17,342 bases of DNA. Origin: Gp13-AA77 sp036521995 (GTDB lineage Bacteria; Acidobacteriota; Terriglobia; UBA7540). A program made the position numbers and the translations under genes. This document shows positions 1-7,842 of this stretch, in pieces. The notes under the pieces are model-generated. The model was not told the origin of the DNA, searched no databases, and saw only the letters and a list, made by a program, of their open reading frames with translations. The stretch's first letter is position 1, and the number at the start of each line of letters is the position of its first letter. Location of the stretch: positions 1-17,342 of the forward strand of contig DATDGR010000223.1 in the NCBI GenBank assembly GCA_036521995.1. Direction: 5' to 3'.

Positions 1-1
1 G

Positions 2-1675
2 CCGGGCCAGGCAACCAGCACCTATCCCTGCCAGCTTTCGGCGGCTAGCGCGCAGTCCCTCGGCTTTGGCAACGCGGCAACCAGTTGCAATCCCGGGAAC
101 GCGGCCCAGTCCGTCTTCCCGCTCGGGCTCGTAGTGCCAGGAGACAAGGGTATTCCTCCAGGCTTGACGCAGACCTATTTCAAGTCGTTCGCCCCGCGCA
201 TCGGTCTGGCTTGGAGCCCGAACGCCACCGGCGGGTGGGTGGCCAAGCTGACTGGCGGGCCCGGGAAGACCAGCATCCGAACGGGCTTCGGACTCTTCTA
301 CAATCCCGTTGAGCAGCTCGTGTTGGAGCAGTTCAGCGCCGAGCCTCCGTTCGGGGGCAGTTCGTCACTTTCGTCCACTCTCTTCAACACGCCCTTCGAG
401 CTTCAGAATGGGACGGTTGCTCCGAACCCGTTCCACGGCATTCTGAACCCGACGCCCGGTCAGGCGCAGGATTGGTCGCTCTTCCGGCCCATCCTGCTGT
501 ATGGCCAGTTCCTGCCCCACCTGCGTTCCCAGTACGCCGAGCAGTACAATCTGACCTTGCAGCGCCAGATCGGCACCAATAACGTGCTTCAGGTGGCCTA
601 CGTCGGCTCACAGGGACACCGGCTCCTGATCACGCACGACCTGAACTACTCTCAGGCGCAGACCTGCCTGGACCTCAACACTGTATTGGGCGCGGGAACT
701 TGCGGACCGTTCGGGGAGGACAGCGAGTTCACGGTTCCGGCCGGAGCGATCCCGCCGGGATTCACCTTCCACTTGCCTTATGGATCGGTCCCGACCGTGA
801 CCGGTCCCAATGCCAACCCGATCACTCTAGTCGGCCTGCGCCAGTACTCGTCGCCCTTCTGCCAACCCACCAACCCCAATCCCGCGACCAACGGCTGCCC
901 GCCTGACGGAGTTCCCGTGTTTGGCAGCATCTTCGCCCAGGACACGATCGGCAACTCGAACTACAACTCCTTACAGGTCAGCATGGAAAGGAGCTTCTCC
1001 AAAGGGCTTCAGTTCCAGGCCGCGTATACCTGGAGCAAGTCCTTCGATTATGGCTCGAGTTTCGAAGACATCCTGAATCCGCTCAACTTTGCCAGCAGTT
1101 ATGCGCTCTCCCAGTTCGACGCCCGTCAGCGCTTTGTTCTCAGCTATGACTGGCAGTTGCCGGTTCCCAAACTGGCGGGGGCCGAGGGGAAGATCGCGGA
1201 CGGCTGGTCTTTTTCCGGAATTATCACGTTTCAGAGCGGCTTTCCCATTCGCATCACCGATTCGGCCGATAACGAGCTTCAGAACAGCATCGATTTCCTG
1301 TCGCCGGGCGAGCCCGACCTGGTGGCGCCTTTTCATCGTCTGAACCCGCGAGGCCCCGGCCACTTTGCCTTTGATCCTAGCGCGTTTGCCGACCCGGGTC
1401 CGGTGGGCGTCATCGGCACTTCGCCGCGCACGGTATGCTGCGGTCCCGGCATCAATAACTTTGACGTCGCGTTCCTCAAAAACACGTCGATCACGGAAAA
1501 GGCCAGCCTGCAGTTCCGGGCGGAATTCTTCAATCTCTTCAATCACGCGCAGTTCGTGAATCCGGCGCCAACGGGCGGCGTTGCCGGCTCCGACTTCAAC
1601 TCCGGCCAGTTCGGAACCGTGGTCCAGGCCCGCGACCCGCGGCTGATCCAGTTTGCGATGAAGCTTATTTTCTGA
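2..1675 (+). CDS. TonB-dependent receptor, Oar-like, C-terminal part (5' end outside window)
   Basis: The frame is open from base 2 to the TGA at 1673-1675, giving 557 codons with no convincing internal start, so the gene begins upstream of the window. The visible part looks like the beta-barrel of the large acidobacterial TonB-dependent, Oar-like receptors: repeated amphipathic strands rich in aromatic residues (SQYAEQYNLTLQRQIG, NVLQVAYVGSQGHRL, NSNYNSLQVSMERSFSKGL, FQAAYTWSKSFD), a late 'LQFRAEFFNLFNHAQF' segment, and the ending FAMKLIF, whose terminal Phe is the usual outer-membrane barrel signal. Family members sit in the outer membrane and normally carry an N-terminal carboxypeptidase-like domain and plug, which would lie upstream. 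The imported substrate cannot be told from this part. No partner gene is seen downstream; the next gene starts 225 bases later. Confidence 0.9.
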   Translation, partial: PGQATSTYPCQLSAASAQSLGFGNAATSCNPGNAAQSVFPLGLVVPGDKGIPPGLTQTYFKSFAPRIGLAWSPNATGGWVAKLTGGPGKTSIRTGFGLFYNPVEQLVLEQFSAEPPFGGSSSLSSTLFNTPFELQNGTVAPNPFHGILNPTPGQAQDWSLFRPILLYGQFLPHLRSQYAEQYNLTLQRQIGTNNVLQVAYVGSQGHRLLITHDLNYSQAQTCLDLNTVLGAGTCGPFGEDSEFTVPAGAIPPGFTFHLPYGSVPTVTGPNANPITLVGLRQYSSPFCQPTNPNPATNGCPPDGVPVFGSIFAQDTIGNSNYNSLQVSMERSFSKGLQFQAAYTWSKSFDYGSSFEDILNPLNFASSYALSQFDARQRFVLSYDWQLPVPKLAGAEGKIADGWSFSGIITFQSGFPIRITDSADNELQNSIDFLSPGEPDLVAPFHRLNPRGPGHFAFDPSAFADPGPVGVIGTSPRTVCCGPGINNFDVAFLKNTSITEKASLQFRAEFFNLFNHAQFVNPAPTGGVAGSDFNSGQFGTVVQARDPRLIQFAMKLIF

Positions 1676-1900
1676 AGTCCGTTGTCGGTGGTCCATGGTC
1701 CGTCGCCCGAAAGCCGGCCGTTCGACGGGGAACGCCTCTTGGCGCCAAGCTTACCGCTGTCCGCTTACGCCTCGTCGGCGACCGTGACGAGCGCATAACA
1801 TTCCGCCGGAACCAAAGCCGAGGTTCGACCACCTTCTTCCATCTCATCACGGAAGGCGCCAAATGACGACCAACCACTGACCAGGAACAGGACGGTGCCT
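1676..1900. other. Intergenic spacer with short GTCCRT repeat units
   Basis: This 225-base spacer contains three near-identical units right after the receptor stop: GTCCGT at 1677-1682, GTCCAT at 1691-1696 and GTCCGT at 1698-1703. CCACTGACC at 1874-1882, just before the next gene, resembles the opposite-strand version of the same motif. I recall similar GTGGTCCGT/CCACTGACCA shards from intergenic DNA of acidobacterial genomes, but that is memory, not something shown here. No clear promoter or terminator is visible. Confidence 0.4.
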
Positions 1901-3271
1901 ATGTACGACGCCTTGCGCAAGGAAATCGAAACCTTTGAAAAGCGCACGCCGCGCTCCCGCGAAGCCCACATTCGAGCGGAGCGTACGCTGCCACTCGGGG
2001 TGGGATCGAATTTCCGCATCTACGAACCCTACCCGATCTTCGTCCGTGACGGCTTGGGCGGGCGCATCCATGACCTCGACGGCAACGAGTACATCGACTT
2101 CAACCTCTGCTTTGGCGCTTTGATGGCCGGCCATTGCAATCCGGTGGTGGTCCGGGCGGTTGAAGAACGACTCCATAAGGGCACGATGTTCGGCATGCCC
2201 CACGAGCTCGAGGCTGAGCTGGCCGAAGAGATCGTGGCCCGGTTCCCGGTGGATCAAGTGCGCTTCGGATCGAGTGGCACTGAAGCGACGATGCACGCCA
2301 TCCGCTTGGCGCGCGGCTACACGGGGCGTGATCGCATCCTGAAGGCGGAGGGCGGCTACCACGGTGTGCACGATTCGGCGATGGTGAGCGTAAAGCCCAA
2401 GGCGCCTCAGTTCGGGGACCCGGAGAATCCGACGCCGGTCGCGTCGAGTGCGGGGGTTCCGGCCGGCACGGTGCAGAACACACTCGTTGCGCCCTTTAAC
2501 AATCTCGGTGCTACGGAGAGACTCTTCGCCCGCTACCCCGCCGAGATCGCAGCCGTCATCGTGGAACCCGTCATGATGAACGTGGGCATCTGCATGCCGG
2601 ACGAAGGCTATCTGCAAGGGCTGCGCGAGCTGTGCACCCGTTACGGCGCCCTGCTGATCTTCGACGAAGTGAAGACCGGCGCCAAGCTGGCTCGGGGCGG
2701 CGCCTGCGAATACTTCGGCATCCTGCCGGACATGGTGTGCCTGGCGAAATCGATCGGGGGCGGATTCCCGTTGGCGGCCTACGCCGCCCGCCGCGAAGTG
2801 ATGGACATGATCGCGCAATACAAAGTGTTCCACGCCGGCACTTACAACACGAATCCGGTGGTGATGGCGGCCGGCATCGCCACCTTCCGCGAGGTGCTTA
2901 CGCCCGCCGCCTACCAGCACCTCAATGGCCTGAACCAGCGCCTGGTAGAGGGACATAATCGGATCATCAAGAAAGAGGGCCTCGACGCGTACTGCATCGG
3001 ATGCGGTGCCAACGGAGCGGTCATGCTCTACCCCAAGCCGGTTCGCAACTACCGCGACTGGCTCGCGATCGATATCGACCTTTGGAAACACTACTGGTTC
3101 GGCATGGTGAATCGCGGCGTGCTCTGCCAGGGCCATTGGTGGGACGAGCAATGGACGATCTCGGTGCAGCACAGCGAAGCCGACATCGACCAGCATGTCG
3201 AGGCCTTCGGAGAGATCGCGCCAGCCTTGGCTCTGGCCCAGCGCGAGCGGGTTGCGGTAGCGGCAGGATAG
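1901..3271 (+). CDS. Class III aminotransferase, glutamate-1-semialdehyde aminomutase-like
   Basis: This 456-residue PLP enzyme is close in length to its family. Features seen are the GSA-aminomutase-like core SGTEATMHAIRLARGYTGRD followed by KAEGGYHG, the PLP-ring Asp in LLIFDEVKTG, and the Schiff-base Lys283 in LAKSIGGGFPLAA. The C-terminal region (GVLCQGHWWDEQWTISVQHSEADID) differs from what I remember of true HemL, so I read it as a paralogue acting on another amino acid or amine rather than the tetrapyrrole enzyme. The reaction is PLP-dependent amino transfer or 1,2-amino shift in the cytoplasm; the substrate is unknown. ATG 1901 is chosen because AGGA at 1889-1892 lies 8 bases upstream. 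A GTG at 1895 is also possible, with AGGA at 1883-1886 at the same spacing. It stands alone between a receptor and a broken toxin-antitoxin locus. Confidence 0.88.
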   Translation: MYDALRKEIETFEKRTPRSREAHIRAERTLPLGVGSNFRIYEPYPIFVRDGLGGRIHDLDGNEYIDFNLCFGALMAGHCNPVVVRAVEERLHKGTMFGMPHELEAELAEEIVARFPVDQVRFGSSGTEATMHAIRLARGYTGRDRILKAEGGYHGVHDSAMVSVKPKAPQFGDPENPTPVASSAGVPAGTVQNTLVAPFNNLGATERLFARYPAEIAAVIVEPVMMNVGICMPDEGYLQGLRELCTRYGALLIFDEVKTGAKLARGGACEYFGILPDMVCLAKSIGGGFPLAAYAARREVMDMIAQYKVFHAGTYNTNPVVMAAGIATFREVLTPAAYQHLNGLNQRLVEGHNRIIKKEGLDAYCIGCGANGAVMLYPKPVRNYRDWLAIDIDLWKHYWFGMVNRGVLCQGHWWDEQWTISVQHSEADIDQHVEAFGEIAPALALAQRERVAVAAG

Positions 3272-3290
3272 ACGGCGGCACAGGTCTCGT

Positions 3291-3319
3291 TTGACGCTTC
3301 AGGAGAGCCTCGCTATGCT
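3291..3319 (+). promoter_or_regulatory. Sigma-70-type promoter of the hicAB locus
   Basis: TTGACG (3291-3296, 5 of 6 to consensus) and TATGCT (3314-3319, 4 of 6) are separated by exactly 17 bases. The predicted transcription start, about 7 bases after the -10 box, falls on or next to the GTG at 3326 that begins hicA, which suggests a leaderless or nearly leaderless mRNA. It lies 20 bases after the upstream stop codon. Confidence 0.6.
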
Positions 3320-3325
3320 GAGCGT

Positions 3326-3512
3326 GTGAAGGTGCGCGATGTCGTGAGACTGCTCGAAGCGGACGGATGGCGGCTCGCCAGAACCAAGGAAGCCATCACC
3401 AGTACAAACGTCCGGTTAAGCGGGGAGTCGTTACGGTTTCTGGCCGACCAGCCGATGAACTCGCACCCGGCACTCTCAATAGCGTTTGAAGCAGGCGGGG
3501 CTTAAGCGATGA
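3326..3512 (+). pseudogene. hicA: HicA-type mRNA interferase toxin, two frameshifts
   Basis: Translation from GTG 3326 gives VKVRDVVRLLEADGWRLARTK, the typical HicA N-terminus. The frame then breaks near 3389 (one base missing). In the next frame the sequence continues as SHHQYKRPVKRGVVTVSG, RPADELAPGTLNSV, including the HicA catalytic His region, and meets TGA at 3487. A second missing base there restores KQAGLKR and a TGA at 3510-3512 that overlaps the hicB ATG (ATGA). HicA toxins are small dsRNA-binding-fold ribonucleases of about 60 residues, and the repaired product matches that size. As written, translation from GTG 3326 stays open to a TAA at 3507 but yields a nonsense tail after residue 21, so no toxin is made. 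Both lesions fall in short homopolymer runs. Confidence 0.85.
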
Positions 3513-3725
3513 GACGATATCTGATTGTGATCGAAGAAACCGGCACTGGCTTACTCAGCTTACTGCCCGGATCTTGAAGGTTGTGTCTCGACGGGCGCAA
3601 CTCACGAAGAAGTCGAGCGCAACATGCGGGAGGCGATCGAGTTCCACCTGGAAGGTCTGCGCGAAGAGGGCTATCCGGAACTGGAGCCTCACACCTACTC
3701 GGCCGTTGTCGAGATTCCAGCTTGA
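3509..3725 (+). pseudogene. hicB: HicB-type antitoxin, one frameshift
   Basis: ATG 3509 overlaps the repaired hicA stop, the usual HicAB arrangement. The first frame reads MRRYLIVIEETGTG, then one extra base at about 3551 moves the HicB signature to the next frame: YSAYCPDLEGCVSTGAT, EEVERNMREAIEFHLEGL, then a TGA at 3723-3725. The repaired protein is about 72 residues, the size of the short HicB antitoxins that have only the degenerate RNase-H-like domain and no separate DNA-binding domain. In the written frame a TGA at 3575 truncates it after 22 residues. In intact systems HicB binds and blocks HicA and represses the operon; neither role looks possible here without frameshifting. Confidence 0.85.
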
Positions 3726-3834
3726 TTCTTCGTTTCAAATTGAGGAGGGGGGTTGGGCGTCCGCGTTGGCGCCGCGTCGCCGGCCGGGCGGGTGGCGCGA
3801 TCTGCTTAGCTAGCGGCGCGGCCCGAGGTGCGGA

Positions 3835-4527
3835 GTGGTGCTCGTTCGTGGCGCGCTGGTGATCCGGGCGATGGCGGCGGCTCTTGTGCTAGCGGGACTC
3901 GCGGCGGCGCAGGAGCACGTTTCCTTTCCGACTCAGGACGGAGGACTCATCTACGCCGACTTGTACGGAAAAGGCGACCGCGGCGTCGTGCTGGCTCACG
4001 GCGGCCGTTTCAACAAGGAGAGTTGGGAGAAGCAGGCGCGAGTGCTCGCCACGGCGGGATTTCGCGTGCTGGCGATCGACTTCCGGGGCTACGGTCAGTC
4101 GCGAGGCCCAGGACAGTCTGACCCTCTCTCTGCCCCGCTCCAACTCGACGTTCTGGCCGCCGTCCGCTATTTGCGAACCAGCGGCGCAAAAACGGTGTCG
4201 GTGGTGGGGGGCAGTATGGGTGGCGCTGCCGCCGGCGACGCATCGATTGCGTCTCAGCCTGGTGAGATCGATCGTGTGGTGCTGCTGGGCGCGTCGCCGA
4301 ACGGCCCAGCGGAAAAACTCAAGGCGCGCACTCTGTTCATCGTGGCTCGCGGCGACGCCAGCGCGGATGGGCCCCGGCTGCCTGGGATTCGCGCCCAGTA
4401 CGAGAAGGCGCCGAACCCGAAAGAATTGATCATCCTCGACGGCTCCGCGCACGCCCAGTACCTTTTCGAAACGGATCAGGGCGAGCGGGTCATGCGCGAG
4501 ATTCTGCAATTCCTTTCCGCGCCGTGA
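3835..4527 (+). CDS. Secreted or periplasmic alpha/beta hydrolase
   Basis: The 230-residue protein has a hydrophobic N-terminal segment (VIRAMAAALVLAGLAAAQ) consistent with a signal peptide cut near AAAQ. The alpha/beta-hydrolase core follows: VVLAHGGRFNKESW (oxyanion-side HGG loop), AIDFRGYGQSRG, the nucleophile elbow GGSMGG with Ser127, a likely acid Asp174 in ARGDAS, and His206 in GSAHAQYLF. The triad order Ser-Asp-His and the short length fit the dienelactone-hydrolase/esterase-like group; the substrate cannot be assigned. The start is uncertain. GTG 3835 has GAGG 6 bases upstream, GTG 3859 would give a cleaner signal peptide (MIRAM...), and ATG 3871 is a third choice. It is preceded by the hicAB remnant and followed by a long spacer, so it is probably monocistronic. 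Confidence 0.85.
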   Translation: MVLVRGALVIRAMAAALVLAGLAAAQEHVSFPTQDGGLIYADLYGKGDRGVVLAHGGRFNKESWEKQARVLATAGFRVLAIDFRGYGQSRGPGQSDPLSAPLQLDVLAAVRYLRTSGAKTVSVVGGSMGGAAAGDASIASQPGEIDRVVLLGASPNGPAEKLKARTLFIVARGDASADGPRLPGIRAQYEKAPNPKELIILDGSAHAQYLFETDQGERVMREILQFLSAP

Positions 4528-4919
4528 GGATCGTCCTTACCGCGCTAAACCGCGACAAGATCCCCACAACACCTTCGACCCATGCCTGGCCGGTCGGTGC
4601 GCATTTCGTGCGGTATACTGGTATGATACGGGCGGAAGAAGGGACGATCGTGTTTCACCTTGAAGATCTCGCCGCTGAAATTAGGCCAGCCCGATTTCGC
4701 AAGAAGCGGCAGGTTGGAAGCCAGAAATTGCCAGACCCTCTGTACCAGTATGAACCCCAAGTGTCTCGCCTCATCCATGTCCTTTTGAACGCAAATTTGT
4801 TGATTCTGTGCAATTACTGCACACTTTTGCCAGGATCTGGCCCTTGACGTAAGGTTCTATATGCATCGAATCTAAAGGACTTGAGAACTCTTTGCGGGAG
4901 CTTTTTTTGTGGTACAACG
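4528..4919. other. Non-coding spacer upstream of the permease operon
   Basis: I find no believable gene in these about 390 bases; the open frame that crosses most of it has no recognisable motif. It holds -10-like hexamers TATACT (4614-4619) and TGgTATGAT (4619-4627, an extended -10 pattern) without a good -35, a TTGACG at 4844-4849 without a clear -10, and a perfect inverted repeat at 4807-4823 listed separately. The permease promoter is therefore probably in this stretch but cannot be fixed. Confidence 0.5.
4807..4823. promoter_or_regulatory. Inverted repeat, possible operator of the permease-dehydrogenase operon
   Basis: TGTGCA (4807-4812) and TGCACA (4818-4823) are perfect reverse complements separated by ATTAC. 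The palindrome lies about 100 bases upstream of the permease start and 20 bases before a -35-like TTGACG at 4844-4849, a position where a repressor or activator could act. No regulator gene is adjacent, so the binding protein is unknown. Confidence 0.35.
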
Positions 4920-6371
4920 ATGCCTCTGAATCAGGAAAATCACCTTTCGACTACCTCCTTCGCCATGCAGGAACCCGGCCGCCAGCCGGCTCTGACCCGC
5001 ACGCTAGGCCGTCGCGATCTCATTCTGCTGTTTGTAGTTGCGGTCTTCAACCTCAATGTGGTTCCCAGCATTGCCGCCAACGGCGGAGTCACGATTTGGC
5101 TCTGGATCATCTCTCTTCTCTTCTTCTTCTGGCCGCAAGGCATTGCCGTGATTGAACTTGCTCACCGCTATCCGGGTGAAGGCGGGGTTTACCTGTGGGC
5201 CAAGGAGGTCTTCGGCGACTTTCATGGCTTCCTATCTGGCTGGTGCTATTGGACTAACAACATGATGTACGTGCCGACGGTCATGCTGTACTTCGTCGGC
5301 GTTTCGGTGTTTGTGCTGGGACCGAGCCACGCCTCGCTCGCCGACAACAAGACCTTCGCCGTGGTTACATCGCTCATTATGCTGGCTTTACTAGTAGGAC
5401 TCAACATCGTTGGGCTCGGGGTAGGGAAGTGGATCAACAACGTCGGCAGCATTGGAACCTCGATCGCCGCCGCCACGCTCATTTGCCTGGGCGTCATCGT
5501 CTGGCTGCGTTTTGGAACCAGCCTTACTGCAGCCGATTTCCGCTTCCCGGCAAATCCGCACTCCGCGCTTAACTCCTTTGGAGTCATCTGCTTCGGGCTA
5601 GTCGGACTGGAGCTTGCGTCCGTCATGGGCGATGAGATCAAAGAGCCGGGGCGCGTGCTACCCGGGGCGGTAGCCTGGGGCGGCGTGATCTCAGGTTCCT
5701 TGTATCTGCTTGCCACGATCACCCTGCTGCTCTCAGTTAACCGTAGCGATATCAACGTCTTGTCGGGAATCATTCAGGCCGTGGAGCACATGGCGGATAA
5801 GGTCGGCATCGGCTGGATCCTCACCCCCTTCGCCCTGATGCTGAGCCTGTCGATCGCCGGCATCGGTTCGGCGTGGGTTGCGGGCTCGGCCCGGATTCCC
5901 TTCGTGGCCGGTCTCGACTCCTGTCTGCCGCGGTGGCTCGGAAAGGTCCATCCACGATATCACACACCATACGCGGCACTTGCGGTCCAGTTTATCATTT
6001 CAACCATCCTGGTTCTGATCAGCTTCCTGGGTTCCGGGGTCCAGGAGACTTTTCAGCGGCTGCTTTCGCTGGCGGTCGTGCTTCAGTTGGTGCCGTTTCT
6101 ATACATGTTTGCCGCACTGCTGAAGATCGCTCTAAAGGATTCGTCAGACAAGGGTTACTACAGCAAAGGTATTCTGACCCTGGCCGGGGCGAGCGGCCTG
6201 CTGATGACGATTCTAGGCATGGTTTTCGCCTTCTCACCGGCGCAACAGATCAAGTCGTTGCTCTCCTACGAAGCCTGGATGGCCGGCGGCACTGCCTTTT
6301 TTGTCGGCCTGGCGGTGTTCTTCTTCTACGTTTACGGACGACGCAAGCCGCTGACTGCAAGCGATTTGTGA
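4920..6371 (+). CDS. APC-superfamily amino acid/amine permease
   Basis: This is a polytopic inner-membrane transporter of 483 residues from ATG 4920, with about twelve hydrophobic segments. The first is DLILLFVVAVFNLNVVPSIAA and the last WMAGGTAFFVGLAVFFFYVYG, ahead of a positively charged cytoplasmic end (GRRKP). The stretch YPGEGGVYLWAKEVFGDFHG followed by GWCYW is typical of APC permeases after TM2, and the length fits the family. Known relatives move amino acids, GABA or polyamines by antiport or proton symport. The aldehyde dehydrogenase 13 bases downstream points to an amine or amino acid that gives an aldehyde, but this is inference. The start is unsure: ATG 4920 has no clear Shine-Dalgarno sequence. 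A TTG at 4881 would add 13 residues, and an ATG at 4965 is also in frame. Confidence 0.9.
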   Translation: MPLNQENHLSTTSFAMQEPGRQPALTRTLGRRDLILLFVVAVFNLNVVPSIAANGGVTIWLWIISLLFFFWPQGIAVIELAHRYPGEGGVYLWAKEVFGDFHGFLSGWCYWTNNMMYVPTVMLYFVGVSVFVLGPSHASLADNKTFAVVTSLIMLALLVGLNIVGLGVGKWINNVGSIGTSIAAATLICLGVIVWLRFGTSLTAADFRFPANPHSALNSFGVICFGLVGLELASVMGDEIKEPGRVLPGAVAWGGVISGSLYLLATITLLLSVNRSDINVLSGIIQAVEHMADKVGIGWILTPFALMLSLSIAGIGSAWVAGSARIPFVAGLDSCLPRWLGKVHPRYHTPYAALAVQFIISTILVLISFLGSGVQETFQRLLSLAVVLQLVPFLYMFAALLKIALKDSSDKGYYSKGILTLAGASGLLMTILGMVFAFSPAQQIKSLLSYEAWMAGGTAFFVGLAVFFFYVYGRRKPLTASDL

Positions 6372-6384
6372 GCGGAGTCTATCT

Positions 6385-7842
6385 ATGAAACGCTACCGCA
6401 TGTACGTTAATGGCGAATGGTTGGAAGCCGCCGCTGGCGGCTGCTTTCGTGTCTACGATCCTTCCACCGAGGAAGTGATCGCCGAGGCGCCCGACGCCTC
6501 CGCCCCCGACGTTGACCGAGCCGTGGCCGCAGCCCGATCCGCTTTTGATTCAGGGCCTTGGCCAGCAACCACTGCCCAGGAGCGCGGCCGGATCCTTTTC
6601 CGCCTAGCCGAGCGAGTCCGCAAAGAAGCTGCAATGCTGGCTGAGCTCGAATCCCGCAACTCAGGTAAGCCTATCGTGGAGGCGGAGTTCGACATCAATG
6701 ACGTGGCCACCTGCTTCGAGTACTACGGCGGTCTGGCCACTAAGGTCACGGGCTCGGTTAACCCTGTTCCCGACAATGCCTTAAGCTTGACGCTGAAGGA
6801 GCCGGTGGGCGTGGCCGGCCAGATCATCCCCTGGAACTACCCGCTGCTGATGGCCGCCTGGAAGCTCGCGCCCGCCATTGCCGCCGGCTGCACCTGTGTG
6901 CTAAAACCCGCTGAGCAGACGCCACTTACGGCGCTGGAGATGGCCAAATGGTTCGCGGACGTGGGCCTGCCGCCGGGCTGCGTCAACATCATAACGGGCT
7001 TCGGCGAGACGGCGGGAGCGCCGCTGGTCGCGCACCCGGACGTGCAGAAGATCGCCTTCACAGGCAGCGCCGCCGTTGGCATTCAAATCGTTAAGCTGGC
7101 AGCAGATACGGTCAAACGGGTGACTTTGGAGCTGGGCGGCAAGAGCCCCAACATCTTCTTCGCCGATTCCGACTTCGAGGCCGCGGTGGACGGCGCCCTG
7201 TTCGGCGTCTTCATCAACCAGGGCGAGGTCTGCTCCGCGGGCAGCCGCATCCTGGTTGAGCGGCCCATCTACTCGAAATTTGTCGAGGCCATGACCGCTA
7301 AGGCCAGTAGAATCAGGCTAGGACCGCCGCTCGAGCGCGACACCAAGATGGGGCCGGTGGTCAGCAAGGAGCAGTTCGAGCGCGTGCGGGCCTACCAGGA
7401 GGTGGGCAAGACTGAGGCCAAGGTCGCCGTCGGCGGCGGCCGCCCGGCAGCGCTCAGCCGGGGCTATTTCATTGAGCCCACTATATTCTACGACGCCTCA
7501 AACAACGCCCGCATCGCCCGCGAAGAGATCTTCGGACCGGTGGCCACGGTGATTCCCTTTGAGGATGAGGCCGACGCCATCCGCATCGCCAACGATACCC
7601 CTTACGGCCTCGCCGCGGCCGTCTGGTCGCGGGATATCTACCGTGCCTTCAGGGTGGTACGGGCCTTGCGCGCGGGCGTGGTCTGGGTGAATCACATGCA
7701 GCCCACCTACGTTGAGGCGCCTTGGGGCGGCTACAAGCAGTCGGGCTTCGGCCGCGAGCTCGGGCCCTCGGGCATCGAGGAGTACCTCGAGACCAAGCAG
7801 GTCCACATCAATTTGAATGAGGCCCCGATCGGCTGGTATTGA
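6385..7842 (+). CDS. NAD(P)-dependent aldehyde dehydrogenase, betaine/amino-aldehyde type
   Basis: The 485-residue protein has the full ALDH set: IIPWNYPLLM with Asn151, the cofactor-binding FTGSAAVG, the general base Glu249 in LELGGKSPN, and the catalytic Cys283 in NQGEVCSAGSR. EIFGPVATVIPF, PWGGYKQSGFGRELG and an ending ETKQVHINLNEAPIGWY follow. The NQGxVCSAGSR context and the GWY-like C-terminus are those I associate with betaine-aldehyde and amino-aldehyde dehydrogenases, which oxidise betaine aldehyde, 4-aminobutyraldehyde or similar in the cytoplasm. The ATG is well placed: GGAG at 6374-6377 is 7 bases upstream, and the gene starts 13 bases after the permease stop, so the two are co-transcribed. 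Substrate choice among related aldehydes is not decided by the sequence. It could also be annotated as a gamma-glutamyl-aminobutyraldehyde dehydrogenase. Confidence 0.92.
   Translation: MKRYRMYVNGEWLEAAAGGCFRVYDPSTEEVIAEAPDASAPDVDRAVAAARSAFDSGPWPATTAQERGRILFRLAERVRKEAAMLAELESRNSGKPIVEAEFDINDVATCFEYYGGLATKVTGSVNPVPDNALSLTLKEPVGVAGQIIPWNYPLLMAAWKLAPAIAAGCTCVLKPAEQTPLTALEMAKWFADVGLPPGCVNIITGFGETAGAPLVAHPDVQKIAFTGSAAVGIQIVKLAADTVKRVTLELGGKSPNIFFADSDFEAAVDGALFGVFINQGEVCSAGSRILVERPIYSKFVEAMTAKASRIRLGPPLERDTKMGPVVSKEQFERVRAYQEVGKTEAKVAVGGGRPAALSRGYFIEPTIFYDASNNARIAREEIFGPVATVIPFEDEADAIRIANDTPYGLAAAVWSRDIYRAFRVVRALRAGVVWVNHMQPTYVEAPWGGYKQSGFGRELGPSGIEEYLETKQVHINLNEAPIGWY

Noticed and set aside
971..1696. 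Long minus-strand open frame across the TonB receptor
   Set aside because: It lies fully opposite a receptor frame with clear family motifs and has no recognisable domain; high GC makes such shadows common.
1847..3196. 449-codon minus-strand open frame opposite the aminotransferase
   Set aside because: The plus strand has all class III aminotransferase motifs. The opposite frame is a His/Val-rich antisense shadow without a family pattern.
3484..3491. Programmed -1 frameshift in hicA at GTTTGAAG
   Set aside because: The bases do not form an X-XXY-YYZ slippery heptamer, no downstream pseudoknot is evident, and the gene has another independent frameshift.
4524..4847. 107-codon plus-strand open frame in the spacer before the permease
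   Set aside because: No Shine-Dalgarno sequence or family motif, unlike codon use, and it overlaps the hydrolase stop and the inverted repeat; treated as chance.
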